Shown here: in pieces, positions 27,323-36,080 of the stretch | How positions within the stretch are numbered: the stretch's first letter is position 1 | How the letters are laid out: each line of letters begins with the position of its first letter | Assembly: GCA_021776245.1 (NCBI GenBank) | Contig: JAJFGF010000053.1 | Location: 36,755 to 100,754 of the forward strand | Direction of reading: 5' to 3' | DNA length: 64,000 nt | Source: Hyphococcus sp. | GTDB lineage: Bacteria > Pseudomonadota > Alphaproteobacteria > Caulobacterales > Parvularculaceae | The notes under the pieces: model-generated | What the model was told of the DNA's origin: nothing | What the model saw: the letters and a program-made list of their open reading frames with translations, nothing else | Databases searched by the model: none | Position numbers and translations under genes: made by a program

Positions 27323-27826
27323 ATGTCGATCGAGCTCATCCACAAGCCGAACAAAACTGCTGATCCCCTGACTGCATTGGAAACTGCGGCCGCCGCGCTC
27401 GAATTTGAGATAGAGCGGGTCGGCGAAAATGAAATCCATATCATGCTGCCGGGCGTGTGGCGGGATATTGGCCTGTGGTTCACATGGCGGCCTGAACTGG
27501 CGACGCTGCAGATGGGGGCGCCGCTTGACCTGAAAGCGCCAGTGGGACGTATTGAGGCTGCAAGTCATCTTGTCACATTGGTCAATGAGCGGCTCTGGGT
27601 TGGGCATTTCGATTTGTGGGCGGAAGATCATGGCATCGTCTTCCGCAATGCTGCGATCCTGCCTGCAGACGGCACACTCCATGCCGATCAGGCTGAGGCG
27701 TTGATCCGCGTTGTCAGCGAGGCGGTTGACCGGTTTTACCCGGCGTTCAATTTTCTGGTCTGGGGCGGCAAGAGCCCCGACGAGGCGTTGAAAGCATCGC
27801 TCTTTGAAACTGCTGGCAACGCGTAG
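27323..27826 (+). CDS. YbjN domain protein
   Basis: The 167-residue protein is a YbjN-type domain related to type III secretion chaperone folds: LETAAAALEFEIERVGENEI, IHIMLPGVWRDIGLWFTWRP, NERLWVGHFDLWAEDHGIVF and a C-terminal helix ending in LVWGGKSPDEALKASLFE. Alphaproteobacterial homologues are usually found next to proC, as here. No enzymatic residues are evident; a chaperone or regulatory role is inferred from the fold. ATG 27323 follows AAAGGAACGCCG. Confidence 0.82.
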   Translation: MSIELIHKPNKTADPLTALETAAAALEFEIERVGENEIHIMLPGVWRDIGLWFTWRPELATLQMGAPLDLKAPVGRIEAASHLVTLVNERLWVGHFDLWAEDHGIVFRNAAILPADGTLHADQAEALIRVVSEAVDRFYPAFNFLVWGGKSPDEALKASLFETAGNA

Positions 27827-27953
27827 GCGCAAAAACCGCCTAAAAACAATTGTGTGACATCTGCCGTGCAAGTTGCGAAGAATACATTTTTGCTCTGGCG
27901 ATCCTATGCTATAATTCCTTGATCGCATTGGGGTAATGCAGGGAGACTGACCA

Positions 27954-28451
27954 ATGAAAAATTTACTGAAAACGGCGGCTTTTGTCGGTATGGGCATATC
28001 CGCATTTGGCGCGTCGGCATATGCAGCGCATCATACAGAAGCCGAACGCGAAGTTCGGGCGATGTTTGATGAAGCGACGGCGAGTTTTGTTGCGTGCGAC
28101 AAGAATTCTATCGGAAAATACAACGCTGAACGCCATACTGGGTTTTACCCGGACTCCATGGCGTTGATTGACGAGACGAGTGACGCGGCGATTCAATCTG
28201 CAGTCGATTTCTGTGAGAATGGCGGCAAGCACGAACTCGCCTATGAAATTGGAGACCTCGTGATGTTGAATGACGCTGCGCTGGTTCTTGGCGCCGGTCA
28301 CTATAAGCGCACGGAACCCGGCGGCGTTGTCTCGGTCGACACGGACTATACGTTTACGGATGTTCTGGTGAAAACCGGGAACGGTTGGAAATTCAGACAC
28401 ACGCATATCGGCGTTGTCGTTCCCATGGAGGATGCTGCAGTCGACGAGTAA
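27954..28451 (+). CDS. Exported SnoaL/NTF2-like protein, function unknown
   Basis: The 165 residues begin with a clear Sec signal (MKNLLKTAAFVGMGISAFGA, cleavage after AYA). The mature part looks like an NTF2-like cone: an N-terminal helix (EAEREVRAMFDEATASFVAC), a middle AIQSAVDFCENGG and a final strand pair (YTFTDVLVKTGNGWKFRHTH). The pattern matches SnoaL/DUF4440-type proteins, which may bind a small hydrophobic ligand. It lies between ybjN and proC, an insertion in an otherwise standard order. It starts at ATG 27954 with GGGAG upstream. Confidence 0.7.
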   Translation: MKNLLKTAAFVGMGISAFGASAYAAHHTEAEREVRAMFDEATASFVACDKNSIGKYNAERHTGFYPDSMALIDETSDAAIQSAVDFCENGGKHELAYEIGDLVMLNDAALVLGAGHYKRTEPGGVVSVDTDYTFTDVLVKTGNGWKFRHTHIGVVVPMEDAAVDE

Positions 28452-28499
28452 ACCCGGTTGCGGCTTTAACTCAAGGCGCATAGCGCGTAAGCTGTTTTC

Positions 28500-29312
28500 A
28501 TGACAGATTCATTTTCCGTCGCCCTCATCGGCGCCGGTGCCATGGGTGGCGCGCTTCTGCGCGGCTGGCTAAACGCCGGGCCGATCAACTCTGAACGCTC
28601 TGCGGTTTTTGATCCGGCCGCGAGCGACGATATCGCCGCGCTGTGTAAAGGTCGCGGCGTTCGCGTCAATCCGGCGATTGACGGCGCCTTCGATGCTTTG
28701 GTGCTCGCCGTTAAACCCCAAGCCGCCGGTGAAATTCTTCCGGCTTATGCCGGGATCGCCAGGCAGGCTGTGGTTGTCTCGGTAATCGCCGGCAAGAACA
28801 TCGCCGGCGTCGCGAAGGCGTTGGGCGGGGCCGTGAAAGTTGCGCGGGCGATGCCGAACTTGCCCGCAGCGATCGGCAAGGGCGTTTCGGGTCTTTACGC
28901 GCCGGAAGCGATTGATGAGAACGGCCGGGTCTTGATTGAAACTTTGATGGCGGCGGCGGGTGAAACCATCTGGGTGGAAACCGAAGAACAAATTGATTTC
29001 GTCACCGCGGTATCAGGTTCGGGCCCCGCCTATTATTTCCTGTTGACCGAAGCGCTGGCGCAGGCCGGCGAGGGGCTGGGGCTATCTAAAGGCGCTGCCG
29101 CCAGGCTTGCCCGTGCAACGCTTACCGGCGCTGGCGCGCTGTTGGAAACTGAAACGCGTGGGCCCGAAGAAATGCGCCGCGCGGTCACATCTCCCGGCGG
29201 GACAACAGAAGCTGCGCTCAATATTTTGGACGGCGACGGCGAAGCGCTCCGCAAGCTGATTAAAACTGCAGTTGAAGCAGCAGCGAAACGCAGCGCAGCA
29301 TTGGCGCGTTAG
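28500..29312 (+). CDS. proC: Pyrroline-5-carboxylate reductase
   Basis: Last step of proline synthesis: reduces 1-pyrroline-5-carboxylate with NAD(P)H. The 270 residues show the Rossmann start ALIGAGAMGGALLRGW, VVVSVIAGKNIAGV, ARAMPNLPAAIGKGVSGLYA, the signature region AVSGSGPAYYFLLTEAL and RRAVTSPGGTTEAALNILD. The family length is normal. Its stop codon overlaps the convergent envZ-like gene: TTAG at 29309-29312 contains both stops. Confidence 0.95.
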   Translation: MTDSFSVALIGAGAMGGALLRGWLNAGPINSERSAVFDPAASDDIAALCKGRGVRVNPAIDGAFDALVLAVKPQAAGEILPAYAGIARQAVVVSVIAGKNIAGVAKALGGAVKVARAMPNLPAAIGKGVSGLYAPEAIDENGRVLIETLMAAAGETIWVETEEQIDFVTAVSGSGPAYYFLLTEALAQAGEGLGLSKGAAARLARATLTGAGALLETETRGPEEMRRAVTSPGGTTEAALNILDGDGEALRKLIKTAVEAAAKRSAALAR

Positions 29313-30619
29313 ATCGGCAATTTGATTGTTGCGCGCAAGCCGCCGTGCGACGAACGGCCGAGGGTCGTATCCCCGCCATGGGAACGGGCGACGTCGCGTA
29401 CAACGGTGAGGCCGAGCCCCATGCCGCTTTCATTCAAATTGCGCGCGTCATCAAGCCGGTAAAAAGGCTTGAAGACTTCATCATAGAGCGCGGGATTGAT
29501 GCCCGGCCCGTCATCATCGACGAATATTTCGATGTAGCGGTCAGTGCGCCGGGCGCTGACCTGAACATTGGACCCATGCCGGAGGCCGTTATTTACGAGA
29601 TTGCCAACAGCGCGCTGAAGCGCGCTGCGCCTTGCACTGATGATAAGCTGCGACGGCGCCTCGACTGTCAATTCATGACCGGTGCGCTTCGCGTTGGCTG
29701 CGATTTCGCTAATCATTTCCGCAAGATCGAAAGGCTTCGGATCTTCGTCCGCGGCTTCATTGCGGGCAAAGTCAAGGTAAGCCTCAACCATATGCTCCAT
29801 TTCCAGAACATCATTGCGGAGATCGGTGATCTCTGCGGTTTCGGGCTGCATAGCCAGCGCCAGCTTGATCCGCGTCAACGGCGTCCGCAAATCATGGCTG
29901 ACGCCCGCGAGCATTGTCATGCGCTGGTCGAGCTGACGCCTGATCCGTTCGCGCATGGCGATAAACGCGTAGCCTGCCTTCCGAACTTCGGTTGCGCCGG
30001 TCGGGCGATAATCTGGCGCATCATGCCCGCGGCCAAAAGACTCAGCTGCATTCGCCAGTCGCAGGATCGAGCGAACCTGATTGCGAAGAAACACAATTGC
30101 GATAGCGCCAAGAAGTATCGACGTGCCGATCAGCCACAGCACAAAAATCGGGCCCGTTGTCGCAAACACGCGATTGCGAAGAGCGAAAAAAACAAGCTGG
30201 CCCTCCGCAAGCTGCACGCGTACTTCCACATAGGCAGGCCAACTCTGTGTATTGAACCAGTACGGCCGATCCAGGCGGTCGCTGAGGCGGCGGTCGAACG
30301 TGGCGTTATAGACATTAAAGAAGGACAATTTATCTTTTTCCGGAATGCCATTTCGGGCGTCGAAGCGCACGTTTAATTCAAGATCTTTTAGGGCGCGCTG
30401 AGAAATATCGCGGCGTATCTCCGGATCCGGATTGTCTTCATATAGCCGGGTTACGAGAGCGATCTGGCCCGCAACATTGGAGGACAGATTTGCGCTGACG
30501 AGATCCCAATGACGCGCAAAGAACACATAGGTGATCACTGACTGCATTAAGAAAATCGGCAAAATGACAATCAGAACGACGCGGGCATATAGGCTTTTTG
30601 GGAGATATCGACGCAACAT
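29309..30619 (-). CDS. EnvZ-like sensor histidine kinase
   Basis: Membrane kinase of an OmpR/EnvZ-type pair. The 436 residues have an N-terminal helix (VVLIVILPIFLMQSVITYVF), a periplasmic domain of about 115 residues, a second helix (GPIFVLWLIGTSILLGAIAI), HAMP, and a HisKA box LAGVSHDLRTPLTRIKLALA with the phospho-accepting His. The ATPase core has NLVNNGLRHGS (N box), VDDDGPGINPALYDEVF (G1) and MGLGLTVVRDVARSHGG (G2). It lies six bases downstream of its regulator gene. The signal sensed is unknown. Confidence 0.92.
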   Translation of the reverse strand: MLRRYLPKSLYARVVLIVILPIFLMQSVITYVFFARHWDLVSANLSSNVAGQIALVTRLYEDNPDPEIRRDISQRALKDLELNVRFDARNGIPEKDKLSFFNVYNATFDRRLSDRLDRPYWFNTQSWPAYVEVRVQLAEGQLVFFALRNRVFATTGPIFVLWLIGTSILLGAIAIVFLRNQVRSILRLANAAESFGRGHDAPDYRPTGATEVRKAGYAFIAMRERIRRQLDQRMTMLAGVSHDLRTPLTRIKLALAMQPETAEITDLRNDVLEMEHMVEAYLDFARNEAADEDPKPFDLAEMISEIAANAKRTGHELTVEAPSQLIISARRSALQRAVGNLVNNGLRHGSNVQVSARRTDRYIEIFVDDDGPGINPALYDEVFKPFYRLDDARNLNESGMGLGLTVVRDVARSHGGDTTLGRSSHGGLRATIKLPI

Positions 30620-30625
30620 AGGCGT

Positions 30626-31324
30626 TTAATCCGAAACCAGCACATAGCCGACGCCACGCACTGTCTGCAAATAAATCGGCGCCCTGGGGTCATCCTCAAT
30701 TTTTTTGCGAAGACGCGTCACCTGAACATCGACGGATCGCTCCATGGCGGTCGATGTTTGTTCCGCCAGCGCCTGCCGTGAGATCGCTTCACCGGGTTTT
30801 TGAGCCAGCGCTTTCAGGAGCGCCGATTCGCCGGCGGTCAATTTGATGAGGTTGCCGTCGCGGCGCAATTCGCCCCGGCCGACAGAGAATGTGCAGGCGC
30901 CGAACGAAAGCTCCTGGCGGTTAAGTGCAATCGGGCGCGTTCGGCGTAAAAGCGCATTGATGCGCAACAGCAACTCGCGCGGTTCAAAGGGCTTGGAAAG
31001 ATAATCATCGGCGCCGCGCTCGAGTCCTTCAATGCGGTCTTCCGCCAATCCCCGCGCTGTCAACAAAAGGATCGGCACATTCGATGCGGCGCGGACGGAT
31101 TTCGTCAGATCGAACCCGGATTCGCCCGGCATCATCACGTCAAGCACAAGCAGATCGAAATCAACGCCGCTCATCAGCTTGCGCGCTTCACCGGCATTGC
31201 TGGCGATCGATGTGCGAAAGCCGCTGTCGGTAAGGTAGCGTTTAAGGAGCGTGCGAATGCGGTCATCATCGTCGACCACCAGGATGTGGGATGCGCTCTC
31301 AGTAATATTGATTTTATTCGCCAT
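30626..31324 (-). CDS. OmpR-family response regulator
   Basis: Cognate regulator of the downstream kinase. The 232 residues contain a receiver domain with the acid pair in ILVVDDDDRIRTLLKRYL, the phosphorylated Asp in LLVLDVMMPGESGFDL, the Thr in PILLLTARGLAEDRIEGLER and the Lys in DYLSKPFEPRELLLRI. The winged-helix domain follows (LTAGESALLKALAQKPGEAI, VDVQVTRLRKKIEDDPR, YLQTVRGVGYVLV). The start is ATG 31324, one base after the pgsA stop; in-frame codons extend into pgsA but are not coding. pgsA-regulator-kinase forms an operon. Confidence 0.94.
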   Translation of the reverse strand: MANKINITESASHILVVDDDDRIRTLLKRYLTDSGFRTSIASNAGEARKLMSGVDFDLLVLDVMMPGESGFDLTKSVRAASNVPILLLTARGLAEDRIEGLERGADDYLSKPFEPRELLLRINALLRRTRPIALNRQELSFGACTFSVGRGELRRDGNLIKLTAGESALLKALAQKPGEAISRQALAEQTSTAMERSVDVQVTRLRKKIEDDPRAPIYLQTVRGVGYVLVSD

Positions 31325-31325
31325 T

Positions 31326-31892
31326 CTATCCGTTTGACTGCGGCCCGCCGCCGCGCAAAAACTGCGCCGCGCGGGCAGCATAATCCGCGCCGGTCCAAAA
31401 GGTAAGGATCGCGGCGAACCATAAAAGACTTGCGCCGGCGAGCGCCGCCGGTTGGCCAATAAACCCGCCGGGCGCTGCCGCAATAAGAACGGCGGCGGCG
31501 ATGAGTTGCGCGGCAGTTTTCATCTTTGCGAGGCCGGTGACCGCCAGTGAACCGCCTTTCGCAGTGACGGCTTCGCGAAGGCCGCTGACTAACAGCTCGC
31601 GCAAAATGATGATTATAACGGCAATAATTCCGGCCCCGTGTATGACGCCATTGCGTGCGAGTAATATGAGCGCGGCCGTGATCAGCAGTTTGTCAGCGAG
31701 AGGATCGAGTGCGGCGCCGAGTGCGGAGACTTCGCCACGCGCGCGCGCAATTCGGCCATCAAGAAAATCCGTAATGCTGGCGATGACGAAAATTGCCAAT
31801 GCGGCCTTTAATCCCCAGGGTGCGGCGATATAGAACAAAGCGACAAACGGTATGATCAACGCCATACGCGAGAGGGTGAGGATATTGGCCAT
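31326..31892 (-). CDS. pgsA: CDP-diacylglycerol-glycerol-3-phosphate 3-phosphatidyltransferase
   Basis: Committed step of phosphatidylglycerol synthesis, in the inner membrane. The 188 residues show the CDP-alcohol phosphotransferase signature DG-x2-AR-x8-G-x3-D-x3-D in DGRIARARGEVSALGAALDP followed by LAD. Several transmembrane helices are present and ILRELLVSGLREAVTAKG is conserved in PgsA. ATG 31892 begins MANILTLSRMALI; the longer frame to 31931 has no support. First gene of the operon with the two-component pair. Confidence 0.93.
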   Translation of the reverse strand: MANILTLSRMALIIPFVALFYIAAPWGLKAALAIFVIASITDFLDGRIARARGEVSALGAALDPLADKLLITAALILLARNGVIHGAGIIAVIIIILRELLVSGLREAVTAKGGSLAVTGLAKMKTAAQLIAAAVLIAAAPGGFIGQPAALAGASLLWFAAILTFWTGADYAARAAQFLRGGGPQSNG

Positions 31893-32052
31893 TTCGCTGT
31901 TGTTACCATATTCGCAGGGGCGTGAACCCACTATTAAATAAATTTCGGATTTTCAGCCAATCAGTGCAGGCAGAGCGGTTACGATGTGTGCGATTATCCG
32001 TGCCAAGACACGCTAAAAGTGTCATAAGGCATGCAGGAAACAGTGTGGCGCA

Positions 32053-32779
32053 GTGAATAACCTCTTTAAAGAACTTCGAAGACGAAGCGTCTTTCGTGTG
32101 ACAGGCGTCTACGCGGTTGTCGGCTGGTTCATGGTGCAGGCCTCGGTCACCCTCGAAACGGCGCTCGGTTTGCCAGGCTGGTTCGACGGGCTTGTTGTAT
32201 CCCTGCTTTTGATCGGGTTTCCTATCGCTTTAATCCTGCATGGGCGTTTGAAATCACGCCGGAGGGGATGAAACGTACGGAAGCTGCCGTCCCGGGCGCG
32301 AGTTTTGAAGGTAAAATGAGCAATAAGTCGATTATGCCATTCTCGCGGGATTAGGGCTGGTCGCCATCATCATCGTCGCGGATCGATTTGTTCCGAGCTT
32401 AACGTCTCCGTTGATGTCAGCCAAAACCAAACGCTGAACGGTGAGACTGGCGGCGGCGTCTCTGATTCCGAAAATGATGAATTGTCCGAACTGTCAATCG
32501 CGGTGTTGCCTTTTGCATCGATGAGCCAATCAGAAGATGATGGGCGATCTTGAACGCGCCCGAGAACTTTTTGCCGAGGCTTTTCCGGAATTTTACGCTG
32601 ATGACGTTGCTCGACCGGAAACATTCCCCCTATTCGAAAATGTCTGGTCCGATCCCGAATTCCAATCGGTGATGGCGAAAATTTCAGCGGATCTTGTATT
32701 GCGGCGTGAGGCCTGGAATTCCGGCGAAACCGCGCGCGAAATTGAAGAGGAATTAGAGGTCCGCGGTCTGACAATCTAG
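32053..32779 (+). pseudogene. Decayed TolB/TPR-type signalling protein gene (frameshift and internal deletion)
   Basis: Three pieces of one gene lie in order. (1) GTG 32053 to about 32240: an N-terminal membrane segment of the family whose proteins start with NLFKELRRRSVFRVTGVYAV and end that helix pair in FPIALIL. (2) A one-base slip near 32238-32242, then AWAFEITPEGMKRTEAA, a second helix YAILAGLGLVAIIIVADRF and LSIAVLPFASMSQSEDD, the start of the TolB-like domain. (3) From 32537 the C-terminal end GDLERARELFAEAFPEFYAD. The middle (TolB-like and TPR repeats, several hundred residues in relatives) is missing, and at least one further frame break is needed to join the parts. The last stop lies in the flanking CTAG repeat. 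Confidence 0.72.
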
Positions 32780-32881
32780 AGCATTTCCGAGCGAAGTGGG
32801 AACCGGTTCGCGTGAGGGAAATGCGACCAAACAATAACCTAGAGCCGGTCCGCGATTCAGTTAAGACCGGAACGGCTCTAG
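32776..32881 (+). repeat. CTAG-bounded composite palindromic repeat, family 1, copy 1
   Basis: A 106-base element made of two imperfect palindromes: GCATTTCC...GGAAATGC with inner GCGAA/TTCGC around ACCGGT, and CTAGAGCCG...CGGCTCTAG. It begins and ends with CTAG. The reverse complement of 43024-43127 matches it over nearly the whole length. The left CTAG gives the stop of the pseudogene, the right one the stop of the convergent DUF2330 gene. Similar intergenic elements are widespread in alphaproteobacteria (established in general terms; this exact family is not identified). Confidence 0.8.
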
Positions 32882-34257
32882 CCTTCCTTATCATCAGTCC
32901 CCCATAGGCGCTTCCACCAGGAGTCCTTTTTCGGTTCCTCAAAAGACTGGCCGGCGTCGTTCATCTTTTCGCGAATATCGTCGATATCCCAGCCCGTCAG
33001 ATTGGCAAGCGCCTGGGCTTCCTTTTCGAACCGCTTGGGCAGTTCCGCCCGGTAATTTTCTGCAGCATCACATTTTGCATCGCCCTTATAGGGATGGCGG
33101 AGCACATAGCGTCCCTGGAAGTTTGACCGATCGCCAGTTTCCTTGAACATCAAATCCTCAGGAAAATGCGCGGCGTCATAGGACACATGAAGGCGCGTGA
33201 CGAATACGTCCTGTGCCGGTGGTGTGGGTCTCCGTGGCAAGATTCCGGGCTGATCGCCGCCGGTCCAATAAACGCCAAGCTCGCGCAATTCATTCTGCGA
33301 CAAGGGGTCGGCAGCGCAAGGATCGCACCAATTCATGTCCCACGCATATTCAAGGAACACTGCGCGTTCGTTTTCCTTTACAACCTGCTGCTCAAACATT
33401 GATTTATAGAAATCACCGAACTGGCTTTTGATATAGACGGGCACATCCATATTCGACGGCAATTTCACCGTACGATAATTCGTGGTTTCAACGCGTCCTT
33501 TCCGCGTCAGCGTGAAGACGAAAAGCTCCTGCTTACCATCGGCATTTAACGTGCCAAGCCGGATCGGCAGCATGAATTTTGGCGATTCGAATGCGATCTG
33601 CAACGGCCGCAGATATTTCAGATTGGTCTGAGCCTGCTCTTCAAGATTGACCTTGGCGACGAAGAATTTCGTTCCCTGCTTAATATAGCTGCCGAGTGTT
33701 TCTTCGGCGCCGTCAGGCAATTTATAGCCGTTTTGTTTCAACCAGGTTGAAAGGCCGTCCGATTGCTCTGCGGAGAGGATCAGAATGTCATATTCACCGA
33801 CCGTATACTGGGCTTCGATGGTGACACCGAGACTGTCCTTTTTGCTTCCGGTGACGGTGACTTCGTCCATTGCGGGCGCCGCCATAGCCATCATTTCACG
33901 GCGCTCATACATCACGCATGGATCTTCATCGAAATATTCAACCAGACGCGGAGATGTGTAGGCATCGAGGTGATCGAGGATCGCGTTCTCAGTGACGTGG
34001 ATCTGCTCTTCCTCAAGAACGACCGGCACCGGGATCACCATGGCGAATTCAGCGAGATCGCCCTGAAAATCATTGGCCATGGTGATGACCGTACGGTCTT
34101 CGTCGCGCATGATCGCGACTTTCGACGCTTTGTTAAATAGTTTGGTGTCCGCCTTCGCGACATAAAAGCCGCAAAAGGCGACAGCGCCGCCGGTCACGGT
34201 TATGGCGGCGATGGCTGATGCGGCGGCAAATAGTGTCTTCTTTAATGAGCGATTCAT
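32878..34257 (-). CDS. DUF2330 domain protein, exported
   Basis: The 459-residue product has an N-terminal Sec signal (MNRSLKKTLFAAASAIAAIT..., mature part from about AFCGFYVAKADTKLF). The DUF2330 body has KASKVAIMRDEDRTVITMAN, FAMVIPVPVVLEEEQIHV and a C-terminal region LSQNELRELGVYWTGGDQPG. Conserved Cys residues (CGFYV, CDPCAAD) suggest disulfides. Family function is unknown; it is repeatedly found beside RnfD/NqrB-like genes, as here (18 bases between genes, the RnfD-like gene upstream). Its TAG stop lies in the repeat at 32776-32881. The charged C-tail (KKDSWWKRLWGTDDKEG) is probably soluble. Confidence 0.85.
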   Translation of the reverse strand: MNRSLKKTLFAAASAIAAITVTGGAVAFCGFYVAKADTKLFNKASKVAIMRDEDRTVITMANDFQGDLAEFAMVIPVPVVLEEEQIHVTENAILDHLDAYTSPRLVEYFDEDPCVMYERREMMAMAAPAMDEVTVTGSKKDSLGVTIEAQYTVGEYDILILSAEQSDGLSTWLKQNGYKLPDGAEETLGSYIKQGTKFFVAKVNLEEQAQTNLKYLRPLQIAFESPKFMLPIRLGTLNADGKQELFVFTLTRKGRVETTNYRTVKLPSNMDVPVYIKSQFGDFYKSMFEQQVVKENERAVFLEYAWDMNWCDPCAADPLSQNELRELGVYWTGGDQPGILPRRPTPPAQDVFVTRLHVSYDAAHFPEDLMFKETGDRSNFQGRYVLRHPYKGDAKCDAAENYRAELPKRFEKEAQALANLTGWDIDDIREKMNDAGQSFEEPKKDSWWKRLWGTDDKEG

Positions 34258-34274
34258 GAGTTTCTCCCTCGAGA

Positions 34275-35135
34275 TTATTCAGCCGGGGCTGCGTGAGCGG
34301 GTGTTTTTACAGGCGGCATAAAGCGCCGCAGGATTTTCGGGCGCGTTACGGGATCGCCCCATTGGTAATGCTGGGCGGGGTTAAACCATTCGAAGAGCGG
34401 CCGGATCATCGAAATAATTGCCAGCGCATAGAAAAGCCCGTCGGCGAGGTAAAAGTGGAATGTCAGGAAATAGGCGAGGAGGGCGGCGCCGCCAGCGAAA
34501 GCAGCGCGCGCGGCGGCGCCGTCGGGCGTCGTTTTAGGATCCGAAATCATAAAGAATGCGAAAAGAATGAGCGCGCCATTTTCAAGCCGCAACATCGGGA
34601 TCGCCAGGGGGTCGCCGAGCCAAATTGCCCGCCCGAACAATAATATTGCGTATGACCCGAGGAAAATCAGCGGCACGTCAAAACGCGCCGCGCGATAGGT
34701 GACGAATAAGCCAGCGCCCGCCAGCAATGCGGCGAACCAGATTGCGGTTCCCCATTGGCCCGGCGTTGTCCATGCGGCGTCCGTCATTACGACCATCGCG
34801 ACGATGCCGATATTGGCGGGGTTGAATATGTGCTTGCCGTTAAGACGGAGCATGAATTTCGATCCGATGGCGATCGCCGCCGCCGCCATCAGCGGCCAGG
34901 CCGAATCAGCGCGCAATAACAGCGTCAGAGACAAGGCTGTGATCAGAGGGCTTTTCAAATCAGGTTTGGTTGCGATCATGAATGATCCGAGCGCTTGCGC
35001 GACACAAGCGGTCAAGATGACGGCGCCGAAATGTACGGGATTAATGTTAAAGGCGCGCGCCGCCCAACCGAAGGCAAGAAGCCCCGAAAGGGTCAGGATC
35101 TGGTAGAGTCGAGGGTCATCAAAAAACCCCTTCAT
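34275..35135 (-). CDS. RnfD/NqrB-like membrane protein
   Basis: Membrane subunit family of Na+- or H+-pumping Rnf and Nqr complexes, where it carries covalent FMN. The 286 residues have about eight to ten transmembrane helices; recognised parts are SPLITALSLTLLLRADSAWP, FNPANIGIVAMVVMTDAAWT, GTAIWFAALLAGAGLFVTYR and FFMISDPKTTPDGAAARAAF, the last being typical of this stand-alone branch. No other rnf or nqr gene is nearby, so it is not an Rnf operon. It pairs with the downstream DUF2330 gene. A role in electron transfer across the membrane is inferred only. Confidence 0.85.
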   Translation of the reverse strand: MKGFFDDPRLYQILTLSGLLAFGWAARAFNINPVHFGAVILTACVAQALGSFMIATKPDLKSPLITALSLTLLLRADSAWPLMAAAAIAIGSKFMLRLNGKHIFNPANIGIVAMVVMTDAAWTTPGQWGTAIWFAALLAGAGLFVTYRAARFDVPLIFLGSYAILLFGRAIWLGDPLAIPMLRLENGALILFAFFMISDPKTTPDGAAARAAFAGGAALLAYFLTFHFYLADGLFYALAIISMIRPLFEWFNPAQHYQWGDPVTRPKILRRFMPPVKTPAHAAPAE

Positions 35136-35234
35136 CCGCGTGCGCCTTTCTTCCCCTGCTGCCGGTCTCGATGGCGCCAGAAAAGCCTATGACTAAGGCG
35201 GAATGGCGGCGCTCCCGGGAAGGTTTCGGGGCGA

Positions 35235-36020
35235 TTACGCCATCAAAGCCGCCAGCTCCTTGACGAGCTGCGCCGCGACATGAGCGGTGGCGAGATTGAT
35301 GTCTTTTTCCGGATTCAATTCAACAATGTCGGCGCCGACCGGTGCAGCGGAAAGTTTCGACAGAATTGTGAGGACGTCTCGCGTCGACAGTCCACCGGGT
35401 TCAGGGTGGGAAACGCCCGGTGCAAAGGCGGGATCGATACCGTCAAGATCGATCGATACATAAAGCGGTCCGCCTAGTTTCTTAAAGGGAATTTTGTCGA
35501 GCGCGTCGGCGCCCAGCATCGTGACGCCATGCTTTTTGCCAAAGTCGCGTTGGTCCGGCCCGGCGCTTCTGATGCCAATCTGCACGAGGTTAGCCACGCA
35601 GCCGTCTTCGATCGCCCGCGCGAAAGGGCAGGCGTGAGAAAAAGGATCGCCTTCGAATTCTTCATAAAGATCGGGGTGCGCATCAATATGTAGAATATTG
35701 ACCGGTCCGTGAGCAGCTTTCATCGCGCGCAGGATTGGAAAGGTCACAGAATGATCGCCGCCAAGGCTCACGGGCTTGGCCTGCGATTGCACGGCTTCGG
35801 CAATGCGTGCGCTGATCGCCGCACGGCATGCGTCGGCATTTTCTGGAAGATCGGCGAAGTCCTGAGAGGCGACCACATCCCGGAAATCCACGCCAGAAAG
35901 ACTATAGGGGCTCGAAGCGTCGCTGTAGAGCAATGCCCGTATGATCGGCGGCGCAAGCGCGGGCCCTCGCGCATGCGAAGAGCTGGCGTCCCATGGAAAT
36001 CCGAGCAGGGTGACTGTCAT
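35235..36020 (-). CDS. Agmatinase/arginase family ureohydrolase
   Basis: Binuclear manganese hydrolase of guanidino compounds. The 261 residues contain all metal motifs: PVSLGGDHSVTFPIL, NILHIDAHPDLYEEF and VSIDLDGIDPAFAPGVSHPE followed by PGGLSTRD. Length is slightly short of the usual 300 because the N-terminal extension is minimal (MTVTLLGFPWDASSSHARGP). Agmatinase (agmatine to putrescine) is likeliest, but guanidinobutyrase or guanidinopropionase are equally compatible. ATG 36020 has GGAGAGCACC upstream. Confidence 0.88.
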   Translation of the reverse strand: MTVTLLGFPWDASSSHARGPALAPPIIRALLYSDASSPYSLSGVDFRDVVASQDFADLPENADACRAAISARIAEAVQSQAKPVSLGGDHSVTFPILRAMKAAHGPVNILHIDAHPDLYEEFEGDPFSHACPFARAIEDGCVANLVQIGIRSAGPDQRDFGKKHGVTMLGADALDKIPFKKLGGPLYVSIDLDGIDPAFAPGVSHPEPGGLSTRDVLTILSKLSAAPVGADIVELNPEKDINLATAHVAAQLVKELAALMA

Positions 36021-36080
36021 GGTGCTCTCCGCAAAGCGTTATGGCTAACCTGATCTGTCGCGTCGGAACTCGTAAATTGA

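Noticed and set aside
34275..35135. Part of a complete Rnf or Nqr operon
   Set aside because: None of the other five subunits is adjacent; upstream is an agmatinase-family gene.
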